A DNA stretch of 5,166 nt. It comes from Sulfurihydrogenibium yellowstonense SS-5 (lineage in GTDB: Bacteria; Aquificota; Aquificia; Aquificales; Hydrogenothermaceae). Position numbers and translations under genes: made by a program. Location of the stretch: positions 1 to 5,166 of the forward strand of contig NZ_ABZS01000120.1 in assembly GCF_000173615.1 (NCBI RefSeq), in the 5' to 3' direction. A model generated the notes under the pieces. The model was given only the letters and a program-made list of their open reading frames with translations, did no database searches and had not been told where the DNA came from. Shown here in pieces: positions 1 through 4,786 of this stretch; position 1 is the first letter of the stretch, and the number at the start of each line of letters is the position of its first letter.

Positions 1-643
1 GGTTTGCTACTGGCTCTGGTTTTAGATTAAGCTCTTTTAATGTAAGATCTTCAAGCTCTGGCGGAATGTTAGAATAAGTTCCTACTGCTCCTGATATTGT
101 TCCAACAGATATAACTTCTCTTGCATTTTCTAATCTTTTTTTGTTTCTTTTAAACTCTTCATACCATAATGCAAATTTAAGCCCAAAGGTCATAGGCTCT
201 GCATGGACTCCGTGAGTTCTTCCCATCATTAATGTGTTTTTATACTTTAATGCATTTTCTTTTAAAACTTCTAAAAGTTTTTCAACATCTTTTATAAGCA
301 AATCTAAGCTTTCTCTCATGATTAATGCTAAAGCTGTATCAATAACATCAGAAGATGTAAGTCCTAAGTGAATGTATCTTCCATTTTCTCCTACCTGCTC
401 AGCCACTGCACTAACAAAAGCAAGGACATCATGATTATAAACTTTATCAAGCTCGTTAATTCTTTCTACTGTTTCATCATCTATATGTGTTTTTTCTATG
501 ATTTCTTTTAACGCTTCATCTGGTATTTTCCCAAGTTTATTCCAAGCTTTACAAACCGCTATTTCTACATCTAACCATTTTTGAAATTTGTTTTTTTCAC
601 TCCATATATTTCCCATCTCTGGAAGGGTATATCTTTTTATCAT
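1..643 (-). CDS. purB: Adenylosuccinate lyase, N-terminal part (gene runs off the left edge)
   Basis: PurB is a cytosolic homotetrameric lyase that acts twice in purine synthesis, splitting fumarate from SAICAR and from adenylosuccinate. Reading from the ATG at 643 the frame is open for 214 codons to the window edge, about half of the usual roughly 430 residues. Family landmarks seen: the N-terminus [17 protein letters not shown] with His71 (matching the active-site His of the family's first signature region); [13 protein letters not shown] with TSSD at 96-99; [10 protein letters not shown] with His144 and His147; and [15 protein letters not shown] near residue 190. The flexible catalytic loop (SSxMPxKxNP) would lie beyond the edge, so intactness cannot be judged. 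The start is fixed by GAGGAG five bases upstream, which lies inside the last gatB codons, and by the ATGA overlap with the gatB stop. It is the last visible gene of the operon. The assignment is secure; nothing looks broken in the visible part. Confidence 0.95.
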   Translation of the reverse strand, partial: MIKRYTLPEMGNIWSEKNKFQKWLDVEIAVCKAWNKLGKIPDEALKEIIEKTHIDDETVERINELDKVYNHDVLAFVSAVAEQVGENGRYIHLGLTSSDVIDTALALIMRESLDLLIKDVEKLLEVLKENALKYKNTLMMGRTHGVHAEPMTFGLKFALWYEEFKRNKKRLENAREVISVGTISGAVGTYSNIPPELEDLTLKELNLKPEPVAN

Positions 644-654
644 TGTAGCTCCTC
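640..654 (-). promoter_or_regulatory. gatB-purB junction: ATGA overlap and internal Shine-Dalgarno
   Basis: On the minus strand the purB ATG (643-641) overlaps the gatB stop TGA (642-640). GAGGAG at 654-649 lies five bases before the purB start and codes the Glu-Glu near the end of gatB. The arrangement fits a terminating gatB ribosome re-starting on purB; this coupling is inferred from geometry alone. Confidence 0.85.
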
Positions 655-2088
655 TTTTATGATTTTATTTACAAGCTGAGGGTTTGCTTTTCCTTTTGTT
701 TCTTTCATTATCTGTCCGACTAAAAATCCGAGAATTTTTTCATTTCCTGATTTGTATTTTTCTACTTCTGCTGGGAATTTAGCAAGAATGTCTTTTACTA
801 TTTTTCTTATTTCATCTTCGTTTGAAATCTGTTTTAATCCTTTTTCTTCTACTATCTGTTTTGGTGATTTTTGTGTCTCAAATGCTATTTCAAATACATC
901 TTTTGCAATCTTTCCTGAGATTGTGCCATCAGTAATTAACGATAAAAGCTCTGCCAAAGAGTTTGGAGAAATAGGAGAATTTTCTATTTCTAATCCTTTT
1001 TCGTTTAGCTTTCCGAGAAGTTCATTTAGTATCCAATTTGCTACAAGCTTTGGATTTTGTGGAAAGATTTCTATCACTTTTTCAAAATAGTTTGCCAAGG
1101 CTTTATCAGATGTTAACACTTCTGCGTCATATTCAGGAAGTCCAAGCTTTTCGATGTATCTGTGATATTTTTGGTCTGGAAGTTCTGGAAGTGAGTTTTT
1201 AATCTGCTGGATTTCTTCATCTTTTATTACTACCGGGAGTAAATCTGGGTCTGGGAAGTATCTGTAATCGTGTGCTTCTTCTTTTGTTCTCATGGTGTAG
1301 GTTTTTCCGGTATTTGGGTCAAACAATCTTGTCTCTTGAACTATTTTTTCTCCTTTTCTTAGAAGCTTAGACTGTCTTTCTATCTCATACTCTATTGCTT
1401 TTACGATAAATCTAAATGAGTTAATATTTTTTAGCTCTACCTTTGTACCAAGCTTTTCAGAACCTTTTGGTTTTAAGGATATATTTACATCACATCTAAG
1501 CTGCCCTTTTTCCATGTCTGCATCAGATACACCAAGATATCTCATGATGTTTCTTAATTTTTCTAAGTATTTTCTTGCTTCTTCTGCAGAGGATATATCC
1601 GGCTCAGTGACGATTTCCATCAGTGGAGTACCTGCTCTGTTTAAATCTACATAAGAAAAACTTCCTTCGTGTATTGTTTTTCCTGCGTCTTCTTCTATGT
1701 GTAATCTATGAATTCTTATTTTTTTAAATCCGTTTTCTGTTTTGATTTCTATGTATCCATCTGTTGCAAGTGGTTTATCATACTGGGAAATCTGATAACC
1801 TTTTGGAAGGTCTGGATAAAAATAATTTTTTCTTGCCATGATAGAAAGGTTATGAACTTTGCAGTTTAACGCCAAAGCTGCTTTTATGGCAAACTCTATG
1901 GCTCTTTTGTTTATCACCGGTAACGTCCCTGGATGTGCTAAACAAACTGGGCATACGTTAGTGTTAGGCTCAGCTCCAAACTCAACTTTACATCCACAAA
2001 ACATTTTTGTTTGAGTATTCATTTGAACATGGGTTTCAAGCCCTATAACAACATCAAACTCTTTATCAATCAATACTGCTGACTCCAT
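640..2088 (-). CDS. gatB: Aspartyl/glutamyl-tRNA(Asn/Gln) amidotransferase subunit B
   Basis: GatB is the tRNA-binding and kinase-bearing subunit of GatCAB, which phosphorylates and then amidates Glu-tRNA(Gln) and/or Asp-tRNA(Asn) in organisms lacking the matching synthetases. At 482 residues it has the normal family length. Visible motifs: GLETHVQ at 16-22; a four-Cys zinc site C31, C33, C46, C49 in CGC...[12 protein letters not shown] at 51-58; [14 protein letters not shown] at 91-104; the family signature [17 protein letters not shown] at 148-164; [11 protein letters not shown] at 194-204; [12 protein letters not shown] at 274-285. The C-terminal part from about residue 335 is the helical GatB/YqeY tRNA-binding domain, ending [20 protein letters not shown]. 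The start is supported by GGAG eight bases upstream. Its stop shares ATGA with the purB start, suggesting translational coupling. gatA and gatC are not in the window, as is common where gat genes are scattered. Confidence 0.98.
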   Translation of the reverse strand: MESAVLIDKEFDVVIGLETHVQMNTQTKMFCGCKVEFGAEPNTNVCPVCLAHPGTLPVINKRAIEFAIKAALALNCKVHNLSIMARKNYFYPDLPKGYQISQYDKPLATDGYIEIKTENGFKKIRIHRLHIEEDAGKTIHEGSFSYVDLNRAGTPLMEIVTEPDISSAEEARKYLEKLRNIMRYLGVSDADMEKGQLRCDVNISLKPKGSEKLGTKVELKNINSFRFIVKAIEYEIERQSKLLRKGEKIVQETRLFDPNTGKTYTMRTKEEAHDYRYFPDPDLLPVVIKDEEIQQIKNSLPELPDQKYHRYIEKLGLPEYDAEVLTSDKALANYFEKVIEIFPQNPKLVANWILNELLGKLNEKGLEIENSPISPNSLAELLSLITDGTISGKIAKDVFEIAFETQKSPKQIVEEKGLKQISNEDEIRKIVKDILAKFPAEVEKYKSGNEKILGFLVGQIMKETKGKANPQLVNKIIKEELQ

Positions 2089-2106
2089 CTTTTCAGCTCC
2101 TTGTTT

Positions 2107-2406
2107 TTATTTTTTACCTGTCAATGGTGCTTTAATATTTTTTATAGCTCTATCTGCTGCAAATTTGTATCTTATGTCTTGTTTTGCCAACTTCTCTATT
2201 TCTGCTTTTATCTGCTTTTCAGCTTCATCTGTTGCATTTTTATATCCAAGAACGTATGCAACAATGGCAACAAATGAAAATCCTATAAATTCAACTATTT
2301 TCCCTATGACCGGCAAAGTTTGCTGCAAAAATAAACCTCCAACAGCTAAAACAATTCCAACTCCAAGTATGATTTTCCAATACTTTAATAGAATATCTCC
2401 AAGCAT
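2107..2406 (-). CDS. Small two-helix membrane protein of unknown function, 99 aa
   Basis: I do not recognise this protein. It has two hydrophobic segments, about residues 12-27 (IILGVGIVLAVGGLFL) and 37-54 (IVEFIGFSFVAIVAYVLG), separated by a short turn with Pro32 and Lys36. A 45-residue charged, helix-prone tail rich in Lys, Glu and Ala follows, ending PLTGKK. Lysines at 8 and 11 and the charged tail suggest a membrane hairpin with both ends in the cytoplasm. There is no lipobox and no cleavable signal peptide that I can see. The start is well supported by TAGGAG six bases upstream and by a promoter just beyond it. It is the first gene of the operon, 18 bp ahead of gatB, so it is probably co-transcribed with gatB and purB. 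The neighbours do not suggest a shared function. Its reality is supported by the ribosome site, the promoter and a sensible protein composition. Confidence 0.8.
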   Translation of the reverse strand: MLGDILLKYWKIILGVGIVLAVGGLFLQQTLPVIGKIVEFIGFSFVAIVAYVLGYKNATDEAEKQIKAEIEKLAKQDIRYKFAADRAIKNIKAPLTGKK

Positions 2407-2439
2407 TTCTTACTCCTAAGTGTTTTTAGATAGCATATT

Positions 2440-2448
2440 ATTATAGCA
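2440..2448 (-). promoter_or_regulatory. Extended -10 promoter of the orf99-gatB-purB operon
   Basis: The minus strand reads TGCTATAAT, a perfect extended -10 element, with TATAAT at 2445-2440. Transcription would begin near 2433, giving a 5' leader of about 27 bases before the ATG at 2406. There is no good -35 at 16-18 bp; a TTGACT lies 22 bp upstream (2474-2469), too far for normal spacing, so the extended -10 probably does the work. Prediction from sequence only. Confidence 0.65.
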
Positions 2449-2460
2449 TTCTTAAAGTAA

Positions 2461-2638
2461 AGGTATTAGTCAAGGATGTTCCAAAATTTTTGTAAGCTTA
2501 CCTTTCTGTGTCATCCTGAGGCCGAAGGCCGAAGGATCTCATCTTTTGATTTTTTGACTTGAAAAGAGAAACATGAGATTCTTCGCTTCGCTCAGAATGA
2601 CGATATGGATTTTTGCAAGCAGTCTCAGGTATTAGTCA
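2461..2638. repeat. 12-bp direct repeat (AGGTATTAGTCA) flanking the REP/MITE-like element
   Basis: The exact 12-mer AGGTATTAGTCA occurs at 2461-2472 and again at 2627-2638, on either side of the inverted repeat at 2510-2601. A second, near-exact direct pair lies inside these: ATTTTTGTAAGC at 2486-2497 and ATTTTTGCAAGC at 2609-2620 (11 of 12 match). The outer pair could be a target duplication left by an insertion, or a local duplication. The sequence between the pair and the inverted-repeat arms does not form clear terminal inverted repeats, so the boundary of any mobile unit is uncertain. Confidence 0.6.
2510..2601. repeat. REP/MITE-like imperfect inverted repeat, 92 bp
   Basis: The left arm 2510-2542 (starting GTCATCCTGAG, ending GGATCTCAT) pairs with the right arm 2573-2601 (starting ATGAGATTCTTCGC, ending CAGAATGAC). 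By hand I pair all but one mismatch and two 2-base bulges, the bulges arising because the left arm has GGCCGAAGGCC where the right arm has GCGAAGC. The 30-base loop begins CTTTT and contains AAAAG, which can add a few pairs. The arm motif (TCATTCTGAGCGAAGCGAAGAATCT type) is one I know as a dispersed repeat in many unrelated bacterial genomes; that is recollection, not a search. It codes for nothing and lacks a T-run on either side, so it is not a textbook terminator, though it could stall transcription leaving the CRISPR array. Confidence 0.85.
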
Positions 2639-2824
2639 TACTGTTTTGTGAAAATCTTTTGAATGAGAAATTAGGGATTTTTACAAGATTTAAAGTTGTT
2701 TTTCATGAAGATTTTCTATTCTTTCTCGATTTTAAATAAATGGTTTGGGACATTTTTAGGGATTTTTTTCTTTTGATAGATAGATGTTAGAAATCTTTGA
2801 GATGCTAATTTTTAGTGTCTTGCT
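2639..2824. other. Non-coding stretch between the REP-like element and the CRISPR array
   Basis: I see no gene here. It is the trailer side of the array. An inverted pair GAAAATCTT (2650-2658) and AAGATTTTC (2708-2716) encloses 49 bases but has no T-run after it. TTTGGGACAT at 2744-2753 is the near inverse of ATGTTCCAAA at 2476-2485 (9 of 10). No convincing terminator for the leftward CRISPR transcript is visible. Confidence 0.6.
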
Positions 2825-2854
2825 GTTTTAATTCCTTATAGGTAGGCTAATAAC
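2825..2854 (-). repeat. Degenerate terminal CRISPR repeat (leader-distal end)
   Basis: Copy 1 differs from the 28-base core at four positions: T for C at 2829, T for C at 2837, A for C at 2850 and T for A at 2851. Every other copy is identical across the core. Decay of the leader-distal repeat is the usual pattern, which marks this end as the oldest and supports leftward transcription. Confidence 0.95.
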
Positions 2855-3981
2855 CAAAGACGGGCAATGGAGAGCAGAAGTCCATTTCTTATTTCAATTC
2901 CTCATAGGTAGGCTACAAACCATGGGATAGAGATAATAGAGAATGAATTTTATGTAGCTTCAATTCCTCATAGGTAGGCTACAAACAAATATTAGAAGAA
3001 TATCCAAATATGGATATACCATCTTCAATTCCTCATAGGTAGGCTACAAACGAGGAGATTAACTTAGACGAAGTAAAAGAGATTTTGTCGTTTCAATTCC
3101 TCATAGGTAGGCTACAAACTTTTTTCTGGCAATATAAAGCCATCTATTGCGATATACTGAAGTTCAATTCCTCATAGGTAGGCTACAAACGATGATTTTG
3201 AGGTTTTAAATGTTGAGGTACTTAAGTTCAATTCCTCATAGGTAGGCTACAAACGTACCCGTTGTTCAGAGATTTTACTCTTGTTTTTGATTTTGTTCAA
3301 TTCCTCATAGGTAGGCTACAAACGACAGATGTTTTACTTGTTAGATATATATTAATTTACGTTCAATTCCTCATAGGTAGGCTACAAACTTTATCATAAT
3401 CAAAATCGTCCGAAAGTTCCGATGGAGTTCAATTCCTCATAGGTAGGCTACAAACAATTGGATATTAATTATGATAAGCAAGATTTTGAAATAGGTTCAA
3501 TTCCTCATAGGTAGGCTACAAACAAGAGAAAAGTGGAAGCTTGATGCTTTACAAGTAGAAGTTCAATTCCTCATAGGTAGGCTACAAACAAGATAGTGAT
3601 GACTTTAAAATTAGGTATCATTATAGGTTCAATTCCTCATAGGTAGGCTACAAACAACAATGAAGTTAGAAAACCAAGTCGGGGCAAGACTGTTCAATTC
3701 CTCATAGGTAGGCTACAAACAGACTATGCGGACTATCCATCTTATGTAGAGATAGTGGTTCAATTCCTCATAGGTAGGCTACAAACTTCGACGAGAGTGG
3801 TGGTGGGAAATTTAGATTTTGAGTTCAATTCCTCATAGGTAGGCTACAAACACTTGTCCTTTGGGACAATATCCTTGTATATATACGTTCAATTCCTCAT
3901 AGGTAGGCTACAAACGTTCTTCCACTTCAAAGATTTTTAGAGGTTCTGTGACGTTCAATTCCTCATAGGTAGGCTACAAAC
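2825..3981 (-). CRISPR. CRISPR array: 18 repeats, 17 spacers, transcribed leftward
   Basis: The plus-strand repeat runs from TTCAATTCCTC through ATAGGTAG to GCTACAAAC: 28 invariant bases in copies 2-18, preceded by G in copies 6-18 (29-base repeat). Core starts are 2827, 2893, 2959, 3024, 3092, 3163, 3227, 3296, 3362, 3428, 3496, 3562, 3628, 3693, 3759, 3824, 3888 and 3954. The period is 64-71 bp, giving spacers of about 35-42 bases, all different. Read on the minus strand the repeat begins GTTTGTAGCC and ends GAATTGAAC, close to the ATTGAAAC end that becomes the 5' handle of crRNAs made by Cas6 in type I and III systems. The decayed repeat is at the left and a promoter faces the array from the right, so leader and newest spacers are on the right. 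No cas gene is in the window, so the subtype (I-A, I-B or III are plausible) is unknown. Confidence 0.99.
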
Positions 3982-4130
3982 CCGTTAACTTTTAACTCAA
4001 AAATAAATTCGTAAAAATCTTATTCATTTGCCAATGTGTAGAACATTATACCAAACTTTTAAAAATTCCGCAAGTTGAAGTTTTTTGCAGCAAACCTCGA
4101 TATACAGAAAATATATTATTATATTTTATC
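3982..4130 (-). promoter_or_regulatory. CRISPR leader (AT-rich, right of the array)
   Basis: This is the AT-rich sequence directly beside the newest repeat, with no open frame of note. It carries the array promoter at 4045-4073 and about 57 bases that would be transcribed before the first repeat. An 11-bp palindrome TTTGCAGCAAA lies at 4084-4094 and a second TATAAT on the minus strand at 4123-4118, without a matching -35. The outer boundary is arbitrary: leaders of this kind can extend several hundred bases and the following sequence is similar in composition. Confidence 0.75.
4045..4073 (-). promoter_or_regulatory. Promoter of the CRISPR array transcript
   Basis: On the minus strand, TTGCGG (4073-4068) is followed after exactly 17 bases by TATAAT (4050-4045). 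The -10 is preceded by TGG, making a TGnTATAAT extended element. Transcription would begin near 4038 and run left into the newest repeat at 3981. The -35 matches the consensus at only three of six positions, but spacing and the perfect -10 make this a good prediction. Confidence 0.7.
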
Positions 4131-4638
4131 CTTTTGCTTCCCATCACAAGCCAACTGCCAAAAACCCCAAACTCAGAAGCCCGCTGCAAATATCACTCTT
4201 TAACTTGCCGATCTCAAAATATTTTAAAATAAAAAACTTCAAATTTTCAAAAATTTAAAAGCTAAAAAATCTAAAATCAAAAAGTTTAATTCAAAAAGTA
4301 CTTATAATTACTCTTCAAAAAATCCCTTTCAAACCATCATTATACAAGCTCAAATCAAACATCAAAAAATAAAATCATATTACCAATACCTTAGCTTTGC
4401 TGACTGCTAAATCATCTCACCAAGCTAACAAACAATCAAACAAAAATAGCTAAGATATTAATAAACCAATCTTTAACGTCTCGCTTCTCACGTCTCACGT
4501 CTCACGTAAAATAAGCTTGTGTTGGCTTACCTATTCAATTGCCAAAGTTTGGTTAAAAAATTAAAAAGCTATTTATAAATATACAAAAAATTTTTCTACC
4601 TGTCAAGTAAAAATTGAAAGCTGTCTTAATAAGCCTTC
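4131..4638. other. Long non-coding, A/C-rich intergenic region
   Basis: No credible gene on either strand: frames are short and lack ribosome sites. From 4201 to 4470 the plus strand is strongly G-poor; I count about 13 G against about 51 C. The stretch at 4141-4200 is richer in GC and contains a period-seven echo, GCCAA at 4150-4154 and 4157-4161. Later come the heptamer tandem repeat at 4480-4507 and the palindrome CCAAAGTTTGG at 4542-4552. Part may be extended CRISPR leader. Confidence 0.6.
4480..4507. repeat. Tandem heptamer repeat, CTCACGT x3 plus one degenerate unit
   Basis: Three exact heptamers CTCACGT occupy 4487-4493, 4494-4500 and 4501-4507. They are preceded by the degenerate unit CTCGCTT at 4480-4486 and by a further ACGT at 4476-4479. 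It is non-coding. Heptamer tandem repeats of this kind occur between genes in several bacterial groups, for example the STRR repeats of cyanobacteria; any link is by type only. Confidence 0.9.
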
Positions 4639-4663
4639 TGCTATAATATAGCATATTTATAAT
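4639..4663 (+). promoter_or_regulatory. Promoter region of yggS with extended -10
   Basis: TGCTATAAT at 4639-4647 is a perfect extended -10, followed by a second TATAAT at 4658-4663. TTGAAA at 4614-4619 lies 22 bp before the first TATAAT, longer than normal spacing. The first -10 sits in a perfect inverted repeat, TGCTATA-A-TATAGCA (4639-4653), which might be an operator or just AT-rich chance. Transcription from here would give an untranslated leader of about 130 bases. Direction fits the rightward gene at 4787. Confidence 0.6.
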
Positions 4664-4746
4664 ACACAAATTTAAGCTTATCCTATAGAAGAAAAAACAT
4701 CTAAAGTTTTCTTGGCAAGGTTTGAAGATAGCTCTTGTCTTTCCTA

Positions 4747-4781
4747 TTCTTAAAAAGTTTTAGAACTCTAAATTAGAGAGG
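4747..4781 (+). promoter_or_regulatory. Paired small inverted repeats next to the yggS ribosome site
   Basis: A first hairpin pairs TTCT-AAAA (4747-4755, one T bulged) with TTTTAGAA (4758-4765). Immediately after it, CTCTAA-A-TTAGAG (4766-4778) is a perfect 6-bp palindrome whose right arm runs into the Shine-Dalgarno GAGAGG (4776-4781). The second could mask the ribosome site or bind a protein. Both are AT-rich and as RNA would be weak at high temperature, so function is unproven. Confidence 0.35.
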
Positions 4782-4786
4782 TTGAA

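Noticed and set aside
752..1090. 112-codon open frame on the plus strand
   Set aside because: It lies fully inside gatB on the opposite strand, has a Ser/Phe/Ile-rich shadow composition, and matches nothing.
2165..2419. 84-codon open frame on the plus strand
   Set aside because: Antisense shadow of the 99-residue membrane protein gene, which has the better ribosome site, promoter and operon context.
2469..2474. TTGACT as the -35 of the orf99 operon promoter
   Set aside because: It is 22 bp from the TATAAT, outside the 16-18 bp range; kept only as a comment because yggS shows the same spacing.
2510..2601. Rho-independent terminator for the array or for another transcript
   Set aside because: The stem is strong but no T-run follows on either strand, and the loop is long; the dispersed-repeat reading fits better.
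2650..2716. GAAAATCTT/AAGATTTTC pair as a terminator of the CRISPR transcript
   Set aside because: 49-base loop, AT-rich stem and no T-tract after it in the leftward direction.
2765..2795. Possible extra decayed CRISPR repeat left of copy 1 (ATAGATAG near 2776)
   Set aside because: Only the ATAG-TAG part matches and gaps are needed; the spacing of 62 would fit but identity is too low to claim.
4045..4143. 32-codon ATG frame on the minus strand beginning MGSKRIKYNN
   Set aside because: No ribosome site, no recognisable product, and it runs across the CRISPR promoter; intergenic chance frame.
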